In this document: in pieces, positions 8,665-16,852 of the stretch
Layout: every line of letters starts with the position of its first letter
Numbering within the stretch: position 1 is the stretch's first letter
DNA from: Nocardia nova SH22a
GTDB taxonomy: Bacteria > Actinomycetota > Actinomycetes > Mycobacteriales > Mycobacteriaceae
DNA: 64,000 nt
Assembly (NCBI RefSeq): GCF_000523235.1
Contig: NZ_CP006850.1
Span: 4,092,001-4,156,000, forward strand
Reading direction: 5' to 3'
Made by a program: the position numbers and the translations under genes
The notes under the pieces: model-generated
The model's input: only the letters and a program-made list of their open reading frames with translations
What the model was told of the DNA's origin: nothing
The model's database searches: none

Positions 8665-8958
8665 GTGGATTGGCCGCATGTGCTCGAGATTGCCGGTGCG
8701 ACGGTCGCTACCGCGGCCGTCGCGCTGGTGGTGGTTCCGCGCAGGGTGAACCGGCGATTGTGTGCGGGGTGCGGACATTCGAATATCGTGCACGATCCGG
8801 TGTCGGGGCGGTGCCGCAGTTCGGTGGATGCGGGCCTGGCGCTGCCCCGGTCGGCCGGGGCGGATCGGCGTGCGGCGCGATGCCGGTGTGAGGGTTTTCG
8901 TGGTGAGCGGCGATCGGAGGCCGCGGCGTGGTCGTCGCGTGAACCGACCCAGAAGTGA
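8665..8958 (+). CDS. Small membrane protein with Cys motif
   Basis: 97 residues from the GTG at 8665, preceded by GGGGG; an upstream in-frame GTG at 8635 lacks a ribosome site. One hydrophobic segment (about residues 5-27) is followed by CAGCGHSNIVHDPVSGRC and a second Cys pair (RCRC), suggesting a cytoplasmic zinc ribbon. The C-terminus is basic. No family is recognised. It lies 45 bp after the Gre-like gene and may be cotranscribed with it. Confidence 0.6.
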   Translation: MDWPHVLEIAGATVATAAVALVVVPRRVNRRLCAGCGHSNIVHDPVSGRCRSSVDAGLALPRSAGADRRAARCRCEGFRGERRSEAAAWSSREPTQK

Positions 8959-8959
8959 T

Positions 8960-8987
8960 GAGCCGGGCTCGGTGCCGAGCCCGGCTC
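8960..8987. terminator. Bidirectional hairpin between convergent genes
   Basis: A perfect 13-bp stem (GAGCCGGGCTCGG / CCGAGCCCGGCTC) with a 2-nt loop sits in the 38-bp gap between the genes ending at 8958 and 8997. Confidence 0.75.
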
Positions 8988-8996
8988 GATTCGTGG

Positions 8997-9788
8997 TCAG
9001 CGTTCGTCCGGGTAGCGGCGATCGTCGGTGCGCGCCGGATCGGTGCCTTCGGTTTCGATGCGTTCCTTGCGCACGGTGTCGGCGACGGTCTGCTGTTCCT
9101 GCACATCGTCGACGGCCAGGCGCACACGCTCGACGGGAACCGCTTCCTTGTCCACGGTCACGCGGTCGCGGTGCAGCGTCACTTCCTGTTCTTCGTCGCC
9201 GAGATCGGCCGGTGCGACGGCGTCGGGATCGGTGACCGGTTCGCGTTCGAGGCGTACCTCTTCGTGGCTGGTGGGCACGGTGACGGTCCGGTCCTCGGTG
9301 ACCACGTACTTGCGCAGGCGGGCGGTGCCGGTCGCTTCCCGCTGGGTGTCGACGTTCAGCCGTTCCTCGGATCGGATGAGGCCCTGGTCGCCGGTGGTGG
9401 CGGGGCGCTCGGTGCGTGAGGTGTCGGCCGGGCTGTCGTTGCGTACTGCGCGGCCGTAGGCGTCCCAGCCGGAGTGGTCGGGGTCGACGTGGTAGTGGCG
9501 GAGCAGTTGTTGTTCGCCTTCGCTGCTGATGCGGCCGTCTTGTTCGACCGCGGGTGCGGATTTGACGGTTTCCTTGTCGACGCTGACCTGCAGTGCGTCG
9601 GATTGTGGGTTGTGCCGTGCTCCCGCGAGCGGGACCAGCGAGTCGTGGTGGAACAGGCCGGTGGACACCGATGCCCAGGTCGGAGAACCGGTTTCGTTGT
9701 TCACGTAGACGTTCTTGATCTTGCCGATCTTGTTGTCGTGGGAGTCGTATACGGTGCTGTCCATCAGAGTGTCGAGCTGTCCGGTCAT
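8997..9788 (-). CDS. PRC-barrel and DUF2382 (YsnF/AvaK) stress protein
   Basis: 263 residues from the ATG at 9788, which has GGAGGAG upstream; the longer frame from 9869 lacks one. Residues about 5-80 form a PRC-barrel (TVYDSHDNKIGKIKNVYV). After a charged linker, residues about 145-255 match DUF2382, with its repeated E/R/V-rich strands (LRKYVVTEDRTVTVP, VTLHRDRVTVDKEAVPV). Such proteins are common, often multicopy, in desiccation- or general-stress regulons of actinobacteria and cyanobacteria. Their molecular role is unknown. Confidence 0.88.
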   Translation of the reverse strand: MTGQLDTLMDSTVYDSHDNKIGKIKNVYVNNETGSPTWASVSTGLFHHDSLVPLAGARHNPQSDALQVSVDKETVKSAPAVEQDGRISSEGEQQLLRHYHVDPDHSGWDAYGRAVRNDSPADTSRTERPATTGDQGLIRSEERLNVDTQREATGTARLRKYVVTEDRTVTVPTSHEEVRLEREPVTDPDAVAPADLGDEEQEVTLHRDRVTVDKEAVPVERVRLAVDDVQEQQTVADTVRKERIETEGTDPARTDDRRYPDER

Positions 9789-10090
9789 GGTTGCTCTCCT
9801 CCTCGGTATGGATGGGATGGTTTCGCGGGACTGCGCCGGTATCCGGCTGCCGTCCCGGCAGCCCAGCATCTTCGGCTACGTTTCGGCGCATACCCGGCAA
9901 CTGTCCGGCGAAACGTAATGGATTCGCGCGAATCCGGATTGCGCCAGTTCGTGGGTGGTATCTCGGGTGCTGGTTGGTGGTCGGCGTCATGTGGCCCGCC
10001 GGGCGGCAATGTGCGGGAGAATGTCCCGGCGGCCGTGTCCCTCTCGATGGCCGAGCCCGAAGCGACGATGCTCGAAAGGACGATGCTGCG
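9789..10090. other. Divergent promoter region of the PRC-barrel and UBP-finger genes
   Basis: 302 bp with no supported gene. It must hold the promoters of both flanking genes. No clear operator dyad was found. Confidence 0.4.
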
Positions 10091-10435
10091 ATGACCGAAT
10101 CCGATATCGATGTCGATGTTCCCGCCAGCGGCACCGGTTGTGCCGAATGCCTGGCCGCGGGCGGCTGGTGGTTCCATCTGCGCCGGTGCGCGCGGTGCGG
10201 GCATGTGGGTTGCTGTGACAGCTCCCCCGCCCAGCACGCCACCGCCCACTTCCGGAGTACGGGGCATCCGATCATCCAGAGCTTCGAGCCGGGCGAGGAC
10301 TGGTTCTACGATTATCGCGACGGTGCGGTGGGGACGGGGCCGGAGTTGGCGGCGCCGACGAGTCATCCGGCCGATCAGCCGGTGCCGGGTCCGGCCGGTG
10401 GCGTTCCTGCCGACTGGCAGTCGCGCGTTCACTGA
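10091..10435 (+). CDS. UBP-type zinc-finger protein
   Basis: 114 residues. Residues about 14-75 carry the zinc-binding pattern of UBP fingers: CAEC, CARCGHVGCC, and later His residues (QHATAHFRSTGHPI). In eukaryotes this finger binds ubiquitin C-termini. In actinobacteria it occurs as small stand-alone proteins of unknown function. The C-terminal third is Pro-rich and probably disordered. The ATG at 10091 has only a weak, distant AAAGGA. It diverges from the PRC-barrel stress gene. Confidence 0.85.
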   Translation: MTESDIDVDVPASGTGCAECLAAGGWWFHLRRCARCGHVGCCDSSPAQHATAHFRSTGHPIIQSFEPGEDWFYDYRDGAVGTGPELAAPTSHPADQPVPGPAGGVPADWQSRVH

Positions 10436-10463
10436 ATTGTTCGCTGCCGCGGCATATTTGCCC

Positions 10464-11099
10464 TTAATCGCGCGGGCCGAACGACTGTACGACGATCGGT
10501 GGCAGTGTCTGCGGGCTCACTGTGTCGGCCACCGTGACACCGGCGTGGGCGAAGTCGGCGACCGCGCGGGGCATGTGGTCTGCCGAGGTGACCACGACCG
10601 CGTCGTGAACATTCAGCGTGCGCATGAGTGCCTCGGAGTTGGCGGCGTTCTCGATCGTGTTGCCCGCGCGTGATTCGACGTGGATGCGCTCGCGGGCCAC
10701 ACCGTGGTCGGTCAGCCATCGGGCCATGGCGTCGGCTTCTGTGATGCCGCTCTGTGGATTTCCGCCGGTGACGATGATCGGCGAGGCCGGTGAGACGACG
10801 GCTTGCACGAGGCCGGCCTGCAGGCGGGCGACCAATTCCGGTCGCATGTCGCCGTTGGGCAGCAATCCGTATCCGAGGACGACGATCGCCGTCTGCGGTC
10901 CGTGCGCGGACGGAAGCCGTCCCAGGGGTGTCCCGGTCGCGGCTTCGACCTGATGCAGCACCCCGTTCACGGCGTCGGATATCGCATCCGCGCAGGCAGT
11001 GGGCGCGGCTATCGTCGTGACCAGCGCGGCCACGGCGACAGCGGGCGTCGCGAGCGCGCGAACAGGCGTGCGACGGAGGAACGAGCGGATGCCGGACAT
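10464..11099 (-). CDS. YdcF/SanA-like exported DUF218 protein
   Basis: 211 residues, with a Sec-type signal peptide (basic start, hydrophobic run about 17-34, ACADA cleavage region). The mature domain (about 70-205) has the DUF218 landmarks: IVVLGYGL, IIVTGG, the acidic TEADAM motif, NTIENAANSEAL and the VVVTSADHMPRA strand. Relatives act in envelope barrier function or vancomycin tolerance (SanA, SlyB-linked YdcF), but their reaction is unsettled. The ATG has GGAG five bases upstream. Confidence 0.85.
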   Translation of the reverse strand: MSGIRSFLRRTPVRALATPAVAVAALVTTIAAPTACADAISDAVNGVLHQVEAATGTPLGRLPSAHGPQTAIVVLGYGLLPNGDMRPELVARLQAGLVQAVVSPASPIIVTGGNPQSGITEADAMARWLTDHGVARERIHVESRAGNTIENAANSEALMRTLNVHDAVVVTSADHMPRAVADFAHAGVTVADTVSPQTLPPIVVQSFGPRD

Positions 11100-11340
11100 C
11101 GGGTCTCCATGGGATAGTGCGGCCGCACCACGCCCCGACGTGTGGATCGATCCAGAAAGAACAATTGCCGAAATATTCTGATATCCGGTGCCGGGCGCGC
11201 CACATTCGTTGACAAATATGGAGAATTCACGACATTCCGTGATCCGAATTGGTGGCGGATCGAGTTGCGCGAATATTCACGGACTCGATGCGCGCATGTA
11301 TGCCTTCACAAACGATATTCCCGATCGTGACTGCGCAACA
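11100..11340. other. AT-richer upstream region of the YdcF-like gene
   Basis: No gene is supported. This 241-bp stretch, with the terminator at 11341-11380, separates the YdcF-like gene from the next minus-strand gene and must hold its promoter. It is visibly less GC-rich than the surroundings (AATATTC occurs several times). Confidence 0.4.
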
Positions 11341-11380
11341 AAGTGGTGTGGCGTGCCCGGCCGGGCACGCCACACCACTT
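11341..11380 (-). terminator. 40-bp perfect palindrome, terminator of the gene ending at 11399
   Basis: AAGTGGTGTGGCGTGCCCGG is followed directly by its exact reverse complement, giving a 20-bp stem. T-runs flank both sides, so it could stop transcription in both directions. Confidence 0.8.
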
Positions 11381-11398
11381 TTTCGGTCGGCAGGTGGG

Positions 11399-11833
11399 TC
11401 AGGTTTGTGATTTCGCTGTGCGTGACACCCCGGTTCCGGGCCGGGTGAACGGGTTGCGGAAACGCGGCTTCGACGCCACCGTCGGTCGCGCGGCAGTGGT
11501 GTCGGCGACCATCGGCTGCGCCGGCTGGGTTTTCGCGAGATCCTTACGGGTGGCGTCTATTTCACGCCGCGAATGCCGTAGTTCGCCGCGGATTTCGGCG
11601 TGGCGGCGGGCGGAGGAGAACGCTCCGCTCAATACCAGGGTCAGGCCGAGCATCGCGACGGCGCCGACGGCGGCACCGGCGCCGAACAGTTCGTTCTGGG
11701 TGGGTGTGAAGTGGATGCCGAGGACGGTGAACTCGCTCGCTAGTACGTGGGTTTCGCCGGAATTGGCCAGTGCTGCGCCGACTCCGACGACCGCCGCGGC
11801 GAGCAGAACGATCAATCCTATGAATACGATCAT
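11399..11833 (-). CDS. Two-helix membrane protein of unknown function
   Basis: 144 residues. There are two hydrophobic segments (about 2-24 and 50-70), then a basic, coiled-coil-like stretch (SARRHAEIRGELRHSRREID) and a Pro/Thr-rich tail. The pattern resembles small actinobacterial membrane proteins with a cytoplasmic charged tail. No family is recognised. A strong hairpin lies downstream. Confidence 0.65.
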   Translation of the reverse strand: MIVFIGLIVLLAAAVVGVGAALANSGETHVLASEFTVLGIHFTPTQNELFGAGAAVGAVAMLGLTLVLSGAFSSARRHAEIRGELRHSRREIDATRKDLAKTQPAQPMVADTTAARPTVASKPRFRNPFTRPGTGVSRTAKSQT

Positions 11834-11928
11834 GGCTATTACCGATTCTGACGTCGATGAACTGTTGTTCTCCCGATATAGCCGCCCTCCCGATCCTCAA
11901 ACGGTAGCTGGGATCGGTTGCTCCGGGA

Positions 11929-12192
11929 TCAGGAATCGTCGTCCTTGCGGAGGTGGTCGGGCGGCTTGTTCTCGGTGATCTGTTCATCGACCATGTCGGC
12001 GAAGGCGGTACCTGCGACGGTGCCGTCGGTACCGGGCACGACCACAGAGGGCCGTGCACCGGGTTCGTAGATCTCCTCCCAGTCGGCGGCGTCCTTCTGG
12101 GCCTGGTCGAGGGTGTTCTGGTCCGGTTCGGGTGCGGCGGTTCCGGCGGGCTTCGTGGCCCGATCGGAGGCGGCCGATGTGTTCTCTGTCAT
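11929..12192 (-). CDS. Small acidic hypothetical protein
   Basis: 87 residues from the ATG at 12192; upstream in-frame sequence is Cys/Arg-rich and unlike coding sequence. The protein is acidic, with DQAQKDAADWEEIYEPGARPSVVVPG and a charged C-terminus ending KDDDS. It has no signal or membrane segment, and its family is unknown. It lies 95 bp upstream of the membrane-protein gene on the same strand. Confidence 0.55.
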   Translation of the reverse strand: MTENTSAASDRATKPAGTAAPEPDQNTLDQAQKDAADWEEIYEPGARPSVVVPGTDGTVAGTAFADMVDEQITENKPPDHLRKDDDS

Positions 12193-12311
12193 ACCGCAGG
12201 AATCCCCACCCGCGCTGGCCCCACACGATCCGGTCGCACACGATTGCGTTGCGACCCGGCCTAACAGCCTGGGTGGACTCCGCGCCTTGTACCGAAATGC
12301 CCGGAGCGGGG

Positions 12312-13019
12312 TCATCGGGCGAGGCGGTGGAGCCAGTCGTGCAGTAGGGCGGTTTCCGTGGGGCGCAGTGGGAGGGTGGTCTGATCGGCCGTGGTGAGAG
12401 CGGCGTCGAGAGCGAGTGCCCGCGCGGCGAGACCCGAGCCGGGCGGCGCGGCCGGGGTCGCGTCCGCGGTGAGGGAGTCGATGACGGTGTCGCGCATCCT
12501 GGCCGAGAGCTGCGGGTCGCGGTCCGGGGCGTCGCTGCCGATCAGCGACAGGGTTACGCCGGTGACCGCCGCTTGTAGCAGTTGCGCAGCCGGTTCGGGC
12601 GCGACCCGCAGTCGCCCCGAAGCGGCGGTGCGGTCGAGAAACCTGCGTAGTACTCCGGCGGCTTCCGCGGCGGCGGGCGGCCGGCGGCCGGGACGGTCGG
12701 AGCCGTACATCAGCAGGTAGAAGGCGGGGTGGCGTAGGCCGAAATCGACGTGCGCGTCCCAGCCGCGCCGGAGGTCGGCGACCGGGTCGCCGGTGTGTTC
12801 CAGAGTGCCCTTCTCGGCCAGGTAGAGGTCGAAGGCGTGCAGGGCCAATGCCGCGAGCAGTCCGTCTTTGTCGCCGAACAGCTGATAGAGGGATGCGGCG
12901 CGGATTCCGGCCGCCGCGGCCACCGATCGTGTCGACACCGCGTGGACGCCGTCTCGTTCCAGGATGTCTGCTGCCACCTCGAGGATCTGGCGGCGGGTCC
13001 GGTCTTTCTCATCCTCCAT
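12312..13019 (-). CDS. TetR/AcrR family transcriptional regulator
   Basis: 235 residues. The helix-turn-helix is at about residues 8-58 (VSTRSVAAAAGIRAASLYQLF), and the C-terminal ligand domain is Ala/Leu-rich. The ATG at 13019 lacks a ribosome site but has TAGCAT ending six bases before it, the arrangement of a leaderless actinobacterial transcript. It is divergent from the aldo-keto reductase / TetX-like pair and probably represses them (inference). Confidence 0.87.
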   Translation of the reverse strand: MEDEKDRTRRQILEVAADILERDGVHAVSTRSVAAAAGIRAASLYQLFGDKDGLLAALALHAFDLYLAEKGTLEHTGDPVADLRRGWDAHVDFGLRHPAFYLLMYGSDRPGRRPPAAAEAAGVLRRFLDRTAASGRLRVAPEPAAQLLQAAVTGVTLSLIGSDAPDRDPQLSARMRDTVIDSLTADATPAAPPGSGLAARALALDAALTTADQTTLPLRPTETALLHDWLHRLAR

Positions 13020-13045
13020 GTTGCGATGCTACGGCATCGAGCGTA

Positions 13046-13091
13046 ACACTGATACAGGCACCGATACGCGATGTTTCGTAGCAGTGATACA
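13046..13091. promoter_or_regulatory. Candidate operator with three GATAC direct repeats
   Basis: GATAC occurs at 13051-13055, 13063-13067 and 13086-13090. The first and last are embedded in matching CACTGATACA / CAGTGATACA. They fill the 86-bp divergent spacer between the TetR and aldo-keto reductase genes. Confidence 0.4.
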
Positions 13092-13105
13092 AACCGGGAG
13101 GAGCC

Positions 13106-13963
13106 ATGAATCCCATCGGATATGGCACAATGCAACTGGCCGGGCCGAACGTCTGGGGGCCACCCGGCGATCCTGAATCGGCACACCGGATACTCCGCCT
13201 GGCGGTCGAGCTGGGCGTCGATTTCTTCGACACCGCCAACGCCTACGGGCCGCGTACCGTGAACAAGCTGGTCGGGCAGGCGCTGCGGCCGTTTTCCCGA
13301 GAAGTGACCGTGGGCAACAAGGTCGGCGCCGGACGCGGTCCGGACGGCTCATGGATCGTCACCGGCCACCCCGACGCGGTTCGCAGGCAGGTCCACGAGG
13401 CACTCGCCGACCTCGGCACGGACGTGAGCGAGCTGACGTATCTGCGGCTCGCAGGCGACACACCGGGGATCGACAGCACTGTGCCGATGGAGGATTCACT
13501 CGGCGCGCTCGTGGAACTGCGCGAGCAGGGGCTCGTCCGCCGTATCGGATTGTCCGGCGCGTCGCCACAGTCGCTCGCACGCGCGCAGCGGATGACGCCG
13601 ATCGCGGCGGTGCAGAATCGCTTCAACCTCCTCGACCGCAGCGGCGTGCAGGTGCTCGCCGACTGCGAGGCCCACGACATCATGTTCGTCCCCTACTACC
13701 CGCTGGCTTCCGGGCGGCTCACCGGCTACAGCGAACTGGCCCACATCGCGCGGCGCCTGGACGCCACGCCGTCCCAGATCGCACTGGCCTGGCTACTGCG
13801 GCGTTCTCCCGTCGTGGTCGCGATCCCCGGCACGACGAACCCCGGCCACCTGCGCGCCAACGTCACCGCCGCCGGACTCGCCGAGCAACTGACCGATGCC
13901 GAGGTGGCCCACCTGACCGATCTGGTCGACGAGTCGTCCGCCACTCTCGGCGAACCTCACTGA
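13106..13963 (+). CDS. Aldo/keto reductase family protein, catalytic His position changed
   Basis: 285 residues, a TIM-barrel aldo/keto reductase. The catalytic Asp (FFDTANAYG) with its Tyr, and Lys (VGNKVG), are present. The strand that normally reads L-H followed by R/N/W reads TYLRLAG, so the catalytic His is apparently Arg. The NADPH-binding C-terminal motif is present (VVAIPGTTNPGHLRANV). GGGAGGAG precedes the ATG. It lies 20 bp before the TetX-like gene and divergent from the TetR gene. Reduced or altered activity is possible. Confidence 0.88.
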   Translation: MNPIGYGTMQLAGPNVWGPPGDPESAHRILRLAVELGVDFFDTANAYGPRTVNKLVGQALRPFSREVTVGNKVGAGRGPDGSWIVTGHPDAVRRQVHEALADLGTDVSELTYLRLAGDTPGIDSTVPMEDSLGALVELREQGLVRRIGLSGASPQSLARAQRMTPIAAVQNRFNLLDRSGVQVLADCEAHDIMFVPYYPLASGRLTGYSELAHIARRLDATPSQIALAWLLRRSPVVVAIPGTTNPGHLRANVTAAGLAEQLTDAEVAHLTDLVDESSATLGEPH

Positions 13964-13983
13964 ATACCGACAAGGAAACGACA

Positions 13984-15114
13984 ATGCCCTCTCCCGCACC
14001 AACCTCTCCGCAGCCGTCACGAGCTCGTATCAGCGTCATCGGCGCCGGGCCGGGTGGACTGACCTGTGCCCGCGTCCTGCAACGACACGGAATGGCGGTC
14101 ACGGTCTACGACCGAGATACCGGCCCGCAGGCCCGCGACCAGGGCGGCACCGTGGACCTGCACGCCGACAACGGACAGCTCGCGCTGAAGGAGGCGGGGC
14201 TGCTCGAGGAGTTCTTCGCGTCGGCCCGGCCGGAAGGACAGCAGATGCGTCGTTTCGATCCGTCCGGGGCGCTCGTCTCCGACGAGATCCCGGACGAGGA
14301 AGAACTGTTCAAGCCCGAAATCGACAGGGGCCGACTTCGCGATCTGCTGCTCGATTCGCTGGCCCCCGGGACCGTTCGATGGGGTCGCGGCCTGGACAGG
14401 ATCAGCGGACCCGCGAGCGGCCCGCGGCGGCTGCATTTCACCGACGGCTCGACCGTCGATACCGATCTGGTCATCGGTGCCGACGGCGCCTTCTCCCGGG
14501 TGCGCTCGACCGTGTCGGACGCCGTACCCGGCTACATCGGGGTCGGCTTTCTCGAGGCCAGGTTCGACGATGCCGACAACCGACACCCCGAGATCGCCGA
14601 ACTCGTCGGCCAGGGCAGCGCCGCGGCTGCCGACGGTGAACGCGGCCTGTTCGCCCAGCGCAGCAGCGGCCATATCCGCGTCTACGCCATCCAGCGCGTG
14701 CCGGTCGACTGGATCGACCGGGCCGGTCTCACCATCGCCGACACCGCCGGGATCCGCGCGCGTGTGCTGGACAGCTACTCGGGGTGGGCGCCCCGGCTGC
14801 GGCAGTTGATCACCGCCAACGACGGGGCCTATATCGACCGGCCGATCTTCGCGCTGCCCGTCCCTCACACCTGGGACCACGATCCGAGTGTGACGCTACT
14901 CGGCGACGCCGCCCACCTCATGCCGCCGCTCGGCGTCGGAGTCAACTACGCCATGCTCGACGCGAGTGAACTCGCTGTGGCCCTGGCCAACTCGATCACC
15001 GTCGACGATGCGATCCGCGCCTACGAGAACACCATGCTCCCCCGCGCCGTCGAAACAGCCACCGCGCTTCGAGGCGGCGAACAGTACTGGCTGTCCCCCG
15101 CCGGCCCGCACTGA
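13984..15114 (+). CDS. TetX-like FAD-dependent monooxygenase
   Basis: 376 residues from the ATG at 13984, preceded by AAGGAAA. The FAD motif VIGAGPGGLTCARVLQRHG is at about 16-35. DQGGTVDLHADNGQLALKEAGL resembles the TetX active-site lid region, and the second FAD motif is GDAAHLMPPLGVGVNYAMLD at about 307-326. TetX-type enzymes hydroxylate tetracyclines, but most actinobacterial homologues have other or unknown aromatic substrates. It is cotranscribed with the aldo/keto reductase under the divergent TetR gene, so a xenobiotic- or antibiotic-responsive unit is plausible. Confidence 0.85.
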   Translation: MPSPAPTSPQPSRARISVIGAGPGGLTCARVLQRHGMAVTVYDRDTGPQARDQGGTVDLHADNGQLALKEAGLLEEFFASARPEGQQMRRFDPSGALVSDEIPDEEELFKPEIDRGRLRDLLLDSLAPGTVRWGRGLDRISGPASGPRRLHFTDGSTVDTDLVIGADGAFSRVRSTVSDAVPGYIGVGFLEARFDDADNRHPEIAELVGQGSAAAADGERGLFAQRSSGHIRVYAIQRVPVDWIDRAGLTIADTAGIRARVLDSYSGWAPRLRQLITANDGAYIDRPIFALPVPHTWDHDPSVTLLGDAAHLMPPLGVGVNYAMLDASELAVALANSITVDDAIRAYENTMLPRAVETATALRGGEQYWLSPAGPH

Positions 15115-15192
15115 CGGATTGTTCCGACGCACTTTCGTTCCCGGTGACGCCCGGCCCGCACACTGACCGCGCCCCCTGGCGGTGGGGCTGAT

Positions 15193-16770
15193 TCAGCGGC
15201 GGTGCAGGGTTCCGGAGATGGTGCCGATCGGGCCTGTCATCGAATAGTTCACGCCGCCGTCGTCGCGCAGGACCAGGGTGGAGGGCTGATTGTCGTCGTT
15301 GCACATGAATCCCGACAGCAGCCGGGCCCGCAGGGTGATCTTGGACGGGTTTGCGGCGGTGAGGGTTTCGGCGCGTTTACATGTGGTTCCCATGCGCTGT
15401 CCGGTATTGGTCGCGGTGCCCACCTCGGTTCCCACCGTGCCGTCGTGCAAGGTGACCACGATGCGGAACTGGACCGCGCCGTCGGTGGCTGTGCCCGTCC
15501 AGGTTCCGGTGAATGCGGGTGGCAGGGCCGTGCGGTCGTCGGCCGGTGTGTCGGCGGAGGTTGTGACGGCGGGTGTGGTGTGGTGGGCGGTCGCGGGCCG
15601 GTCGGCCGACGCCGATCGGAAGGCGAGGGTGGCGCTGATCGTCGCGGCGGCCACCAGCACGACGGCTGCGCCACCGGCCAGGGCCAGGGTGCGTCGTCGT
15701 GGCGAATTCCGTTGTGGCGGTGGCTGTGCGGTGTGTGCGGTCGGCAGATGTGTCGGCGGGCGGACTGGGCTCCGGGACGGCGCCGAGGGGATCTCGGGCC
15801 GTCCGGTCACGATGGTGGAGTGCGTCGATCGCGGCTGGACCGGCGGCGGCGTGGGGGCCGCCGATGTCATGGTGGGCGGCAGCGTGGTGGCGGGGTCGAG
15901 GTCGAGTACCGCCACGGCGCGTCTGCCGATCGCTTCCAGGATCGCGGCGGGTAGTGCGCCGGTGTCCGATGTGGTGGCGAGTCCGGAGATCTGTTCCGGT
16001 GCCGGGCGTCGTGCGGGGTCCTTGTCCAGGCAGGCGGCGGTGAGTGCCCGGATGTCGTCGGGTACCGAGTCCAGTTGCGGCGGTTCGTACATCACCCGCC
16101 AGAGCATGCTGATCGAATCGCCGTTGCCGAACGGGCCCTGGCCGGTGGCGGCGTAGACCAGGACCCCGCCGAGGGCGAACACGTCGGCGGGCGGGCCGAC
16201 CGGTCCTTCCCCGGATATGTGTTCGGGGGCGATGTATCCGGGTGATCCGATGATCTGGCCGGTGGTGGTGAGGGTGCCGCCGTCGTCGGCGGCGCGGGCG
16301 ATTCCGAAGTCGATCAGCCGGGGGCCGTCGACGGTGAGCAGGACATTGGACGGTTTGAGATCGCGGTGGATCACTCCGGCGGCGTGTACCTCGGCCAGTG
16401 CGCGGGCCAGACCCGCGGTCAGTGGCGCCAGCGCTTGTTCCGGTAGCGGACCGAACTGGTCGACCGCCTCCCCCAGCGACAGCCCGGCCACATAGGCGGT
16501 GGCCAGCCACGGACGCTGGGCGTCGACATCGGCGTCGAGTACGGGGACCGCGCAGGTGCCGGTGACACGCCGGGCCGCGGCGACCTCGCGGCGGAAACGG
16601 GTGCGGAATGCGGGGTCGCCGGACAGATCGGGGCGGACGACTTTCACCGCGACGGTGCGGCCGCCCGCGGTGCGGCCCAGATACACCTTGCCCATGCCGC
16701 CGGCGCCGAGTACGCCCAGAATCCGGTAGGGGCCGATGGTCTCCGGATCACCGGGCTCGGGTGGGCGCAT
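15193..16770 (-). CDS. Transmembrane serine/threonine protein kinase
   Basis: 525 residues from the ATG at 16770 (GGAAAG upstream). The cytoplasmic kinase domain spans about 13-275, with the Gly loop GAGGMGKVY, K43 in AVK, the catalytic loop HRDLKPSN (D137), DFG at 154-156 and the APEH motif. A Pro-rich juxtamembrane linker (about 300-370) precedes one membrane helix (about 378-400). The external C-terminal 120 residues contain two Cys and a beta-rich pattern (FTGTWTGTATDGAVQFRIVV) with no PASTA repeats; this may be a ligand-sensing domain. It is a Hanks-type kinase with unknown signal. The MHS transporter gene lies 82 bp upstream on the same strand. Confidence 0.93.
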   Translation of the reverse strand: MRPPEPGDPETIGPYRILGVLGAGGMGKVYLGRTAGGRTVAVKVVRPDLSGDPAFRTRFRREVAAARRVTGTCAVPVLDADVDAQRPWLATAYVAGLSLGEAVDQFGPLPEQALAPLTAGLARALAEVHAAGVIHRDLKPSNVLLTVDGPRLIDFGIARAADDGGTLTTTGQIIGSPGYIAPEHISGEGPVGPPADVFALGGVLVYAATGQGPFGNGDSISMLWRVMYEPPQLDSVPDDIRALTAACLDKDPARRPAPEQISGLATTSDTGALPAAILEAIGRRAVAVLDLDPATTLPPTMTSAAPTPPPVQPRSTHSTIVTGRPEIPSAPSRSPVRPPTHLPTAHTAQPPPQRNSPRRRTLALAGGAAVVLVAAATISATLAFRSASADRPATAHHTTPAVTTSADTPADDRTALPPAFTGTWTGTATDGAVQFRIVVTLHDGTVGTEVGTATNTGQRMGTTCKRAETLTAANPSKITLRARLLSGFMCNDDNQPSTLVLRDDGGVNYSMTGPIGTISGTLHRR

Positions 16771-16852
16771 GTGAACTTGTCTTTCCTTCCCATCGCGTGC
16801 TCGCCGCTCGATCACACACGAGCCGGGCGGCCGCCGCAACCCGCGGTGACGG

